From: Lachnospiraceae bacterium
GTDB taxonomy: Bacteria > Bacillota > Clostridia > Lachnospirales > Lachnospiraceae
NCBI GenBank assembly: GCA_021204285.1
Contig: JAJPZP010000172.1
Location: forward strand, 1-15,135
Length of the DNA: 15,135 bases
Direction: 5' to 3'
This document shows positions 7,323 through 14,379 of the stretch, one piece after another. Under the pieces are notes generated by a model, which was not told the DNA's origin, ran no database searches, and was given only the letters and a program-made list of their open reading frames with translations. The position numbers and the translations under genes were made by a program. Position 1 is the stretch's first letter. The number at the start of each line of letters is the position of its first letter.

Positions 7323-7580
7323 TCAAAGATTGGTTTTGAAAAACTCCTCGATTGCTGCCGCAGCGACGTCCTCATCCTCTCCCTCGACGGTAACGGTAAC
7401 GGTGACGCCCTTCTTCACGCCCATGCTCATGATCGCCATCAGCCTCTTCGCGTCCGCCTTCTTCGTGCCGTTGTCAATCATGACAACACTCTTGTAGGCG
7501 CCCGCAGCCTTGGCCAGAAGTCCGGCCGGTCTCGCGTGGATTCCGAGTTCGTCCTGTACAGTGTAGGTAAATGATTTCAT
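7323..7580 (-). CDS. ptsH: HPr-family phosphocarrier protein lacking Ser46
   Basis: HPr receives phosphate from Enzyme I on His15 and passes it to sugar-specific EIIA domains of the phosphotransferase system in the cytoplasm. The 85-residue protein has the active-site motif GIHARPAG with His15 in the canonical place. The helix that carries the regulatory serine in Firmicutes (normally KSIMGVMSLG) reads KRLMAIMSMG, so position 46 is Arg46. It should therefore not be a normal substrate of HPr kinase/phosphorylase and may not act as a CcpA corepressor. The C-terminal EDVAAAAIEEFFKTNL is typical of clostridial versions. An AAGGAGA ribosome binding site lies in the 30-base gap after ptsI. The order ptsI then ptsH is the reverse of the common arrangement. 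A terminator follows directly. Confidence 0.95.
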   Translation of the reverse strand: MKSFTYTVQDELGIHARPAGLLAKAAGAYKSVVMIDNGTKKADAKRLMAIMSMGVKKGVTVTVTVEGEDEDVAAAAIEEFFKTNL

Positions 7581-7610
7581 TGCTTTTATCTCCTTCTCCT
7601 TTATTATTTT

Positions 7611-9227
7611 TTAACACTCCCGGATGCGTTTCCGAAGCTCAAGCGTGTAGCCCGGAGATACGGAAAGCTCATCGATTCCCATCTGTATAAATTTCGCCGT
7701 CAGCTCCATGTCCGCGCCAAGTTCCCCGCAGATGCCGCACCACGCGCCATGCTTATGAGCATTCTCGCAGGTCATCTGAATCAGACGCAGGATCGCCTCA
7801 TGATGCGGGTCGAAGAAAGCATCCAGAGACTGATTCTGCCGGTCGATCGCCAGCGTATACTGCGTCAGGTCGTTTGATCCGATGCTGAAGAAGTCTACAA
7901 GCGGCGCCAGCTGGTCACTGATAACCGCCGCGGCCGGCGTCTCGATCATGATGCCGAGTTCAAAGTCGCCCACCTGGATGTTCTCCCGCTCCAGTTCAAG
8001 CCGGACTTCCTCCACGATCTCCTTGATCCGGACAATCTCCTTCACAGAAATAATCATCGGGAACATGATCGACAGCGTACCGTAGGCAGATGCGCGAAGC
8101 AGTGCGCGAAGCTGTGTCCGGAACACTTCCTCCCGTGTCAGGCAGATGCGGATCGCGCGGAAGCCGAGCGCCGGATTTTCCTCCTTCGGGAGATCAAAAT
8201 AGTCGATCTGCTTGTCCGCACCAATATCCAGCGTACGGATAATGACCTTCTTTCCGCCCATGCGGGACAATACGGTCTTATACGCTTCAAACTGTACTTC
8301 CTCACTCGGATAATCATCACAGCCCAGATACAGGAACTCGCTGCGGAACAGGCCAATACCTTCCGAATCGTTCTCCAGGACAGCGTCTACATCCTGTACA
8401 CCGCCGATATTGGAATAGAGATGAATGTGCTTTCCGCTCTTTGTGATGGTCTCCTTGCCCTTCATCTCCTGAAGCAGAGCGCGCTGCGCATCGGCCTTTC
8501 CCTTCTTCTCGATCATCTTCGCCATGGTCTCCTCGTCGGGATCAATATAGATCAGTCCCGCGAAGCCGTCCACTACCGCTGTCCGGCCATGATACTCCAG
8601 ACTGGGTTCAATATCGGTCATCACGAGCGAGGGAATATTCATCGTCCTGGCAAGAATCGCAGTATGAGAATTCGCAGACCCCTTCTGCGTCACAATTGAC
8701 AGAAGCTTTGACTTGTCAAACTGTACCGTCTCGCTCGGCGCCAGATCCTCGGCCAGAATAATGACCGGCTCCGGCATCGCCTCCGGACTCACCTGCGTAC
8801 CGTTCAGGATCGAAATCACGCGCTCGGAGATATCCTTCACATCCGCCGCGCGGCCTCTCATATACTCGTCATCCATACTCAGGAACATGGCGGCAAACTG
8901 CTCACAGGTCACGAAAACCGCATACTCAGCATTCATCTTATCATTTTCGATAATGCCGTGAATCGAGTCATTATAATCCAGATCGTCCAGCAGCATCTGG
9001 TGGACATCAAAGATCATCGCCTCTTCCTCGCCTACATCCCTGAGCGCTTTTTCATAAAGACCTTTGAGCTGTTCGAGCGCTTTCCCCTTTGCAGCCTCAT
9101 AGCGCTGAAGCTCCGCCGCAGTGTCCTCAACCTGCTCCTTGCTGACCGCCTTCTGCGCTTTCCTGTAAACGAAGATCTTGCCGATCGCAACCCCCTTGAA
9201 TACGCTCTTTCCTTCTTTGACTATCAT
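7611..9227 (-). CDS. ptsI: PTS Enzyme I (phosphoenolpyruvate-protein phosphotransferase)
   Basis: Enzyme I takes phosphate from phosphoenolpyruvate on a histidine and gives it to HPr. All catalytic elements are visible in 538 residues. The phosphorylated His188 is in GSANSHTAIL (most enzymes have GGRTSH or similar). The barrel domain has R295 in GLFRSEFLYL, R331 in RTLDIGADK, E429 in GIMIETP, N452 in SIGSNDLTQY and catalytic C500 in GICGELGAD. The protein is about 30 residues shorter than the usual 570, with the loss at the C-terminal end and in loops, not at active residues. The ATG at 9227 has GGGAGG six bases upstream. It follows rpoZ by 21 bases, so it is probably in the yicC-gmk-rpoZ transcription unit, an unusual place for the general PTS genes. 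Confidence 0.97.
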   Translation of the reverse strand: MIVKEGKSVFKGVAIGKIFVYRKAQKAVSKEQVEDTAAELQRYEAAKGKALEQLKGLYEKALRDVGEEEAMIFDVHQMLLDDLDYNDSIHGIIENDKMNAEYAVFVTCEQFAAMFLSMDDEYMRGRAADVKDISERVISILNGTQVSPEAMPEPVIILAEDLAPSETVQFDKSKLLSIVTQKGSANSHTAILARTMNIPSLVMTDIEPSLEYHGRTAVVDGFAGLIYIDPDEETMAKMIEKKGKADAQRALLQEMKGKETITKSGKHIHLYSNIGGVQDVDAVLENDSEGIGLFRSEFLYLGCDDYPSEEVQFEAYKTVLSRMGGKKVIIRTLDIGADKQIDYFDLPKEENPALGFRAIRICLTREEVFRTQLRALLRASAYGTLSIMFPMIISVKEIVRIKEIVEEVRLELERENIQVGDFELGIMIETPAAAVISDQLAPLVDFFSIGSNDLTQYTLAIDRQNQSLDAFFDPHHEAILRLIQMTCENAHKHGAWCGICGELGADMELTAKFIQMGIDELSVSPGYTLELRKRIREC

Positions 9228-9248
9228 GCTACGCCTCCCAACGTATGA

Positions 9249-9557
9249 TTATACTTCATCCGTCTCCTCGTCTGCTTCTGCCTTCTCAATATTCGAGGAC
9301 TCCCCGACCTCTGCCGGCTCTTCTTCAGCGGCACGCTCCGGTTCAATCGTCACAAAACCCTTCTCCATCTCCTCTATGGCGACAGAGAGCGGCTTTTTCC
9401 CACGGCTGTCCACGAAAGCTTCCTCGCCGGCAACAAGCTGCCTTGCCCGCTTGGCAGTGGCCAGAACAATCGAATAACGGCTGTTTACCACCGGCGTATC
9501 GCCCTCGCCCTCACTGTTGATCGTTTTCATTAAGTCTGAATAAGACGGATGTAACAT
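9249..9557 (-). CDS. rpoZ: DNA-directed RNA polymerase omega subunit
   Basis: Omega assists assembly and stability of RNA polymerase by holding the beta-prime subunit. The family core is clear: MLHPSYSDLMKTIN, then VVNSRYSIVLATAKRARQL, the conserved helix of RpoZ, and KKPLSVAIEEMEKGFV. The protein is 102 residues. Residues from about 75 onward form an acidic, Glu/Ala-rich tail (EEEPAEVGESSN...) that is probably disordered and longer than in short omega proteins. The start ATG is two bases after the gmk stop, and its AAGGAGAA ribosome binding site lies inside the end of gmk, a sign of tight coupling. The gmk-rpoZ pair is a widely conserved neighbourhood. Confidence 0.95.
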   Translation of the reverse strand: MLHPSYSDLMKTINSEGEGDTPVVNSRYSIVLATAKRARQLVAGEEAFVDSRGKKPLSVAIEEMEKGFVTIEPERAAEEEPAEVGESSNIEKAEADEETDEV

Positions 9558-9559
9558 AA

Positions 9560-10192
9560 TTATTCTCCTTTCACCAGATCCTCAAGCTCTGCCCGTATCC
9601 GGGCTATTTTTTCCCTGTTGTGAACAACCTTCTCGTGCTCACACTCAATAATCGAGTGAACCTGCTCCACGCAGGCGTTCAGATCATCATTCACAATCAG
9701 ATAATCATATTCTTCAATACCTGCCGCCTCCGTGGCCGCCCGCCGCAATCGCTCCGCGATCACTTCCGGCGATTCGGTTCCCCGTCCTCTCAGGCGCTCC
9801 ATCAGAGTCGGAATATCCTTCGTCATCACAAAGAGGAGCACTGCATCCGGATACTGCTTTTTCACCTTGCGCGCGCCCTGGATCTCGATCTCCAGAATCA
9901 CATCGCGCCCTTTGTCAAGCTGCTCCTCCACGTAAGCCCTCGGCGTCCCATAATAATGATTGACATAACAGGCATATTCTATCAGCTCTCCGCCCGCAAT
10001 CATCTGCTCAAACTGCTCCTGCGTCCGGAAGAAGTATTCTCTGCCCTCCTCCTCGCCGGGACGCGGCTGTCGGGTCGTGGCCGACACAGACAGTGCATAC
10101 TGCTCATAACGGGCGGTCAGTTCCTTCATAATCGTTCCCTTGCCTGCCCCCGAGAAACCGGAAACAATAATCAAAATTCCCTGTCTGTCCAT
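9560..10192 (-). CDS. gmk: Guanylate kinase
   Basis: Converts GMP (or dGMP) and ATP to GDP and ADP, an essential step in guanine nucleotide supply. The 210-residue protein has the P-loop GFSGAGKGT at 12-20 and the GMP-binding signature SATTRQPRPGE at 37-47, followed by GREYFF. The second signature is EYACYVNHYYGT at about 72-83, where many relatives have GNYYGT. EIEIQGARKVK is at about 101-111. The ATG at 10192 follows AGGAAGGG and is 24 bases after the yicC stop. In Bacillus and many other Firmicutes the small gene remA lies between these two genes; here the gap is too short to hold it. Confidence 0.97.
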   Translation of the reverse strand: MDRQGILIIVSGFSGAGKGTIMKELTARYEQYALSVSATTRQPRPGEEEGREYFFRTQEQFEQMIAGGELIEYACYVNHYYGTPRAYVEEQLDKGRDVILEIEIQGARKVKKQYPDAVLLFVMTKDIPTLMERLRGRGTESPEVIAERLRRAATEAAGIEEYDYLIVNDDLNACVEQVHSIIECEHEKVVHNREKIARIRAELEDLVKGE

Positions 10193-10216
10193 GTCTGCCC
10201 TTCCTGTGTGCTGTCT

Positions 10217-11095
10217 CTACTCTATATTTTGTATCTGTTCTCTCACTTTTTCAATGCCGGTCTTCAAATCAATGGCACAGTCGGAGAGCTCCAGGTCATT
10301 CGCCTTTGACAGCGTCGTATTCGCCTCGCGGTTCATCTCCTGCGCAATGAAATCAAGCCTGCGCCCGATCTCCCCACCGGTCTCCAGCGTCGCCTTCATC
10401 GACTCGATGTGACTCTTCAGCCGCACAGTCTCCTCATCGACGCAGATCTTGTCAGCAAAAAGTGTCACCTCCGTGAGAATCCGACTCTCCTCAATCTGGG
10501 TGTCGCCCAGAAGCTCTCTCACCTTATCCGTAAGCTTCTGCCGGTACTCCCGCACGATATCCGGGGAGCGCTCCTCGATCCTCGCAACCTGCACGAGCAT
10601 CTCATCCAGCTTGCCGATGAGATCTGCCCTTAACACGGCGCCCTCACGCTCACGAGCTTCCACAAAACGTTCGCAGGCTCCACGGAGCGCCTGCTCCAGC
10701 AAATGCCAGATCTCCTCCTCGTCTTCCTGCTGCTCCCCGATCGAAAGTACCTCCGGAAATCTGGCCAGATCGGAGACACAGATATCATTCTGAAGTCCGA
10801 ACTCCTGCTCCATCTGCGAAAAATATTGCATATACTGAGCGGCAATCGCCGTATTATAGGCAAGTGAAGTGCCTTTTTTCCCCGTATCCTCATAAGAAAT
10901 AAAGACATCCACCTTGCCTCTGGAAATATATTCCTTCATAATCACGCGAATCGCCGATTCGAAGAAATTCAGCTTCTTCGGCATCTTGATCGCCATGTCC
11001 AGATAGCGATGGTTCACGGATTTCATCTCTACCGTAATCTTCCGGTCTCCCTCTGCTATCTCACAGCGGCCAAAGCCTGTCATACTCTTTATCAT
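10217..11095 (-). CDS. yicC: YicC/YloC-family endoribonuclease
   Basis: YicC-family proteins are stress-linked endoribonucleases (E. coli YicC, Bacillus YloC). The 292-residue protein starts with the hallmark MIKSMTGFGR. It has KSVNHRYLDMAIKMPK in the N-terminal domain and ends with the C-terminal signature DFIAQEMNREANTTLSKAND and a final KVREQIQNIE. The open frame extends to 11209, inside the MATE gene. The ATG at 11095 has GAGGAAG eight bases upstream, and homology begins there. It is the first gene of the yicC-gmk-rpoZ-ptsI-ptsH unit, with a promoter 45-75 bases upstream and a short dyad in the leader (11117-11137). Confidence 0.95.
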   Translation of the reverse strand: MIKSMTGFGRCEIAEGDRKITVEMKSVNHRYLDMAIKMPKKLNFFESAIRVIMKEYISRGKVDVFISYEDTGKKGTSLAYNTAIAAQYMQYFSQMEQEFGLQNDICVSDLARFPEVLSIGEQQEDEEEIWHLLEQALRGACERFVEAREREGAVLRADLIGKLDEMLVQVARIEERSPDIVREYRQKLTDKVRELLGDTQIEESRILTEVTLFADKICVDEETVRLKSHIESMKATLETGGEIGRRLDFIAQEMNREANTTLSKANDLELSDCAIDLKTGIEKVREQIQNIE

Positions 11096-11140
11096 TCTAA
11101 TTTCTTCCTCAAACAGGACACGGACTTGTCGCGTGTCATA

Positions 11141-11169
11141 ATTATACTTATTATAGTTTATTTTGGAAA
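11141..11169 (-). promoter_or_regulatory. Sigma-A-type promoter of the yicC-gmk-rpoZ-ptsI-ptsH unit
   Basis: On the minus strand: TTTCCA (11169-11164), a 17-base AT-rich spacer, then a perfect TATAAT (11146-11141). A second TATAAT lies six to eleven bases further upstream in the spacer. The expected start of transcription is near 11134, inside a short dyad GACACG/CGTGTC (11137-11132 and 11122-11117), leaving about 40 bases of leader before the yicC ATG. It lies just after the MATE stop codon, in the 79-base gap. Confidence 0.65.
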
Positions 11170-11174
11170 CAGCG

Positions 11175-12578
11175 TCAAGTATCCCGGGACGATTCCCCTT
11201 CTCCGGCAACAGTCATCTGACTACCCTGTAACTTCCGGTATCGCGCAAAAACGTAAAAGGAAATCGCCGCCATGATACTGTCCGAGACAAACTGCGACCA
11301 GACGAGTCCATACATGCCAAAAAGCGCGTTCAGCACAAACAGCATCGGAATGTTAATGACCACCCATCTCATAACACCCAGGAACAGCGCTCTTTTCCCA
11401 TCTCCCAGCGCATTGAAGACATGGACCATAGAGAAGCAGAGAAACATCATCGGCGTGGCCAGAATACGCGCGCGGATGAAATTTGTTCCCAGCTGTACCG
11501 TCTGTGCATCCGAAATAAAAAACTGCATCAGCTGCATTGCAAACAGTTCATAGACACAGATGCTCGCAAGACCGACGATCAGTCCGGTCCTGCGCGCAAA
11601 ATGAATAAAGGAATCCATCCGTTCATGATTTCCCGAGGAAAAATTATACGCCACCAGCGGCACCATACCCTGACAGATACCGATCCCGACATTCAGCGGA
11701 AAGCGTTCCACCTTCAGGACAATACCGACCGCCGCCAGCGGGATATCACCATAGGTGACCATCAGCCGGTCGAGCACCACATAGTCGAGATCGAACAGCA
11801 GGATCGTCACCGAGGACGGAATACCGACCTCGAGAACGGAGTGGATGCTCTCTTTCTGCGGCATACCTTCCCGGGGATTCATGGTGATGACATGCTGTCC
11901 CCTGCCCCGATAGAGGAAATGCAGGAAATAGGCGCAGGCCACGCAGTTCGAAATACAGGTCGCGATACCGACGCCAAGCACCTGATAACCGTCCGGAAGA
12001 AGCACGAACATGAACAGCGGGTCAAGCGCAATATTCAGCACGCCGCCCAGCGCGATACCAAAGCTCGCCTTCCGGGAGTAACCCACGCAGCGGATCAGGT
12101 TGGAGAGCACATTGGACAACACCGTCGGGATACCGCCGATCACCAGCACGCAGAAAGTGTAATGCCTCGCATAGGCGATCGTATTTTCTCCCGCGCCGAC
12201 CAGCCCCAGCAGCGGATCCATAAACAGCAGCATACCGACAGAAAAAACCGCTGCCAGTGCAATTGCAAGGTAAATACTGAAGACGCTGACCTTCCGCGCC
12301 TCCTGCTCCTCACCTCGTCCCAGCAGACGGGAAATCAGCGTTCCTCCGCCAACTCCTGAAATGCCCGCAAGAGAAATCGTGATATTGAAGACCGGGAGCA
12401 TCATCGAGATGCCCGCAACCATGTAGGGATCATTTGTCCGTCCCACATAGAAGGTATCCGCCATATTGTAGATCAGCACGATCAGCTGGCTGATCACCAT
12501 CGGCACCGCCATCAGCCGCAGCGCCTGCGGCACCGGCATCGACTCGAATATTTCCTTTTTCTCTGCTGTTTCGTTCAT
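11175..12578 (-). CDS. MATE-family multidrug/metabolite efflux transporter
   Basis: A 467-residue, strongly hydrophobic protein with about 12 predicted membrane segments, the usual size of MATE (multi antimicrobial extrusion) transporters. These export cationic compounds or metabolites using Na+ or H+ gradients. The family start pattern is clear: PVPQALRLMAVPMVISQLIV, then NMADTFYVGRTNDPYMVAG. The second bundle has VGIVLKVERFPLNVGIGICQ, LVAYNFSSGNHERM and a long C-terminal set of helices. The substrate cannot be told from sequence. The ATG at 12578 is 11 bases from AAGAAGG, a slightly long spacing. A tiny out-of-frame ATG-TAC-AGA-TGA lies just before and overlaps the start codon. The gene has its own near-consensus promoter flanked by dyad sequence, so it may be inducible. 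Confidence 0.93.
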   Translation of the reverse strand: MNETAEKKEIFESMPVPQALRLMAVPMVISQLIVLIYNMADTFYVGRTNDPYMVAGISMMLPVFNITISLAGISGVGGGTLISRLLGRGEEQEARKVSVFSIYLAIALAAVFSVGMLLFMDPLLGLVGAGENTIAYARHYTFCVLVIGGIPTVLSNVLSNLIRCVGYSRKASFGIALGGVLNIALDPLFMFVLLPDGYQVLGVGIATCISNCVACAYFLHFLYRGRGQHVITMNPREGMPQKESIHSVLEVGIPSSVTILLFDLDYVVLDRLMVTYGDIPLAAVGIVLKVERFPLNVGIGICQGMVPLVAYNFSSGNHERMDSFIHFARRTGLIVGLASICVYELFAMQLMQFFISDAQTVQLGTNFIRARILATPMMFLCFSMVHVFNALGDGKRALFLGVMRWVVINIPMLFVLNALFGMYGLVWSQFVSDSIMAAISFYVFARYRKLQGSQMTVAGEGESSRDT

Positions 12579-12598
12579 CTGTACATTCGCCTTCTTTG

Positions 12599-12639
12599 TT
12601 CATTCTGGAAATCAGTGCTACTATTTTAGCCAGAACGAA
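12599..12639. promoter_or_regulatory. Operator-like dyad spanning the MATE promoter -10 and start site
   Basis: On the plus strand TTCATTCTGG (12599-12608) and CCAGAACGAA (12630-12639) are inverted repeats matching at 9 of 10 positions. Their centres are 31 bases apart, close to three helical turns. The upstream arm lies in the -35/-10 spacer and the other downstream of the expected start near 12616. A transcript could not contain both arms, so a protein-binding site is more likely than an RNA hairpin. No regulator gene is visible next to it. Confidence 0.35.
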
Positions 12640-12651
12640 AACGAATGTCAA
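12623..12651 (-). promoter_or_regulatory. Near-consensus sigma-A promoter of the MATE gene
   Basis: On the minus strand: perfect TTGACA (12651-12646), 17-base spacer, then TAAAAT (12628-12623), one base from consensus. It is the strongest promoter match in the window. The expected start is near 12616, giving a leader of about 38 bases. The spacer contains the direct repeat TTCGTT-TTCGTT. Confidence 0.8.
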
Positions 12652-12670
12652 GATTTGCCGCGGCGTATCT
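12651..12670. promoter_or_regulatory. Loop-free 20-bp palindrome adjoining the MATE -35
   Basis: AGATTTGCCG followed directly by CGGCGTATCT is an inverted repeat with 8 of 10 positions matching and no spacer, centred on GCCGCGGC (12657-12664). It touches the -35 hexamer of the MATE promoter and lies 21 bases after the stop codon of the upstream gene. It could be a binding site for a dimeric regulator. As an RNA stem it would be poor because the centre has no loop. Confidence 0.3.
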
Positions 12671-12691
12671 GCTTCTATTAAAGACCGTACT

Positions 12692-14305
12692 TCAACCCTG
12701 CATCAGTTCCAGCCCATAAATCTCCATAACTTTTCCTTCCGTTCTCTCCCCGGTTTCCGTCTCCTTGTCTTCCCTGCTCTCTTCCTGTAACCCTGGCCAG
12801 ATCACGAGTGACAGTCCCTCGCTGTCTTCCGGCACGAAAAACCGCCAGCTGTAACCGCTGTCCTCATTGCAGTACTCGATATCAAACTGTCGGGTCTGAG
12901 CTATGGTACCAGATTCCTCATCGTAAAGCGCCACCGTAATACAGTCGCTTTTACCCTGTCGCAGCTCCACCCGGCCAAAACTCAACTCGTATACAGTATC
13001 CGGCTCCAACTCCTCCAGAAGTACGCCATAACCTGTCTCTGCCTCCGTCTGGTCGATCAGTATGGATTCCTCGCTAAGGACCGTCAAAGATCCCCTCTCT
13101 TCTTCCTCCACTGCTTCCTTAAGGCCATAGGAAAACAGTTTGTCGTTGGAAAAACTTCCCGGGTACATCATCTGTATCACCATATCCGGCTGTGAATCCT
13201 CAATATAGTCCACCAGTGTTCCCGCCGTATAATGACGCAGATCAATGACATCGACTTCCTGAAACTCCGTGGACAAGAATGCCTGCATCGGCAATGTGAA
13301 GCTGTCCTTAATGATGAGAAGCTTCAGATCAGAGGCTGCATCCGCGTTCCGATGCTGAACAAGCATTCTGTCTCCGCCAATATAGACATTATATGCGCTC
13401 TTATTAAAATAATCCGGTTCATTCGACTCATAGTACTCCTCCCGGATATTAGCCTCTTCAAACGTTCCTTTGTAGAACTCATTTCTATAAGGAATTGAAC
13501 AGGATATTTTCGTCTCGAACTTCGGAGTGATCCACATCAGGTCATCTACTCCGCCAAAGTAAATGCCAACCCGTTTCCCGCGGCTTCCAAGGAACCAGTC
13601 CTCTTTTGTATGAATCTCCCACTGATTCAGTGAGAGAATCTCCTCGTTAATCTCCGTTTCCGGAAACTTTTCCTGTATATACTCCGTGATTTTCTGGAAA
13701 CCCACAAAACCGCCCAGTGCGTTCCAGTGATGATCGGTTCTGTAAAAATAAGTTTCTGAGAGTTCCGCCGTGGCACTGGTGTAAGGACGCAGATCAAGCG
13801 TGGTTACTCCCGCCTCGTCGAGAGAGGCAAGAAGTTCATCCGCGTTTTCATTGGTATAGTTTGTGATGCCGTCCGGCATCAGCTCCTTTTCCTGATCCAC
13901 CTTATCCGGTGCCTGCACATACAGAAATTCAATTCCTTTTTCTTCCAGATAACCATCCAGTTCACTGATGCTCTCCGCACGCAGCTCCATATCGAGTTGC
14001 TTCATGGTCTCCGCTGTGAGCATGCCGTCATTCAGACGTACAATATCGTTGCAGGTAATCTGTCCTGTAAGACGGGCATAGAGTCCATTCAGATTGATAT
14101 AACTGTTTTTCCCGGATAAATCTGACCGAAATCCGGAAGAAACATTGTCGACAAATTCTGCAAAGGTAATATTCCCCGCACGCCAGCTTCTCCACTGATC
14201 AGTTGTGATCGTATGGTTGTCAAAAGCGCCCCAAAAGATAAAAGAAACGAACAGCACTGCCAGTGCTCTCAGCGCCCATCCCTTATGTTTTTGTATTCGT
14301 CTCAT
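12692..14305 (-). CDS. DHHW/AlgJ-AlgX-like membrane-anchored polysaccharide O-acetyltransferase
   Basis: Proteins of this SGNH-like family work with an MBOAT partner to move acetyl groups onto extracellular polysaccharides. The 537-residue protein has an N-terminal membrane anchor (about residues 10-28) with a positively charged start. YFYRTDHHW (D191, H192/H193, W194) and a later IIKDSF (S335) give the Asp/His and Ser expected for the AlgJ/AlgX-type triad. Residues from about 410 form a separate Glu/Asp-rich, probably beta-rich domain (VYELSFGRVELRQG...WRFFVP) that may bind carbohydrate, as AlgX has a C-terminal binding module; this part is inference. The start at 14305 has GAGGTGA six bases upstream; an in-frame TTG three bases earlier is too close. 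It follows the MBOAT gene by 74 bases and probably shares its transcript. Confidence 0.88.
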   Translation of the reverse strand: MRRIQKHKGWALRALAVLFVSFIFWGAFDNHTITTDQWRSWRAGNITFAEFVDNVSSGFRSDLSGKNSYINLNGLYARLTGQITCNDIVRLNDGMLTAETMKQLDMELRAESISELDGYLEEKGIEFLYVQAPDKVDQEKELMPDGITNYTNENADELLASLDEAGVTTLDLRPYTSATAELSETYFYRTDHHWNALGGFVGFQKITEYIQEKFPETEINEEILSLNQWEIHTKEDWFLGSRGKRVGIYFGGVDDLMWITPKFETKISCSIPYRNEFYKGTFEEANIREEYYESNEPDYFNKSAYNVYIGGDRMLVQHRNADAASDLKLLIIKDSFTLPMQAFLSTEFQEVDVIDLRHYTAGTLVDYIEDSQPDMVIQMMYPGSFSNDKLFSYGLKEAVEEEERGSLTVLSEESILIDQTEAETGYGVLLEELEPDTVYELSFGRVELRQGKSDCITVALYDEESGTIAQTRQFDIEYCNEDSGYSWRFFVPEDSEGLSLVIWPGLQEESREDKETETGERTEGKVMEIYGLELMQG

Positions 14306-14379
14306 CAAGATTCACCTCGTTTTCCTACAGTAGATAATTCCCCGCTTCTGATTTCCCCCGGCTCCTTCTCCCTTCGCAT

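Noticed and set aside
11096..11209. 38-residue N-terminal extension of YicC
   Set aside because: It overlaps the MATE 3' end and the predicted promoter; the hallmark MIKSMTGFGR starts at 11095 with its own ribosome binding site.
11421..12359. 312-codon plus-strand open frame
   Set aside because: Antisense to the MATE gene; the translation is Arg/His/Gln/Asp-rich, the normal mirror of a hydrophobic transporter.
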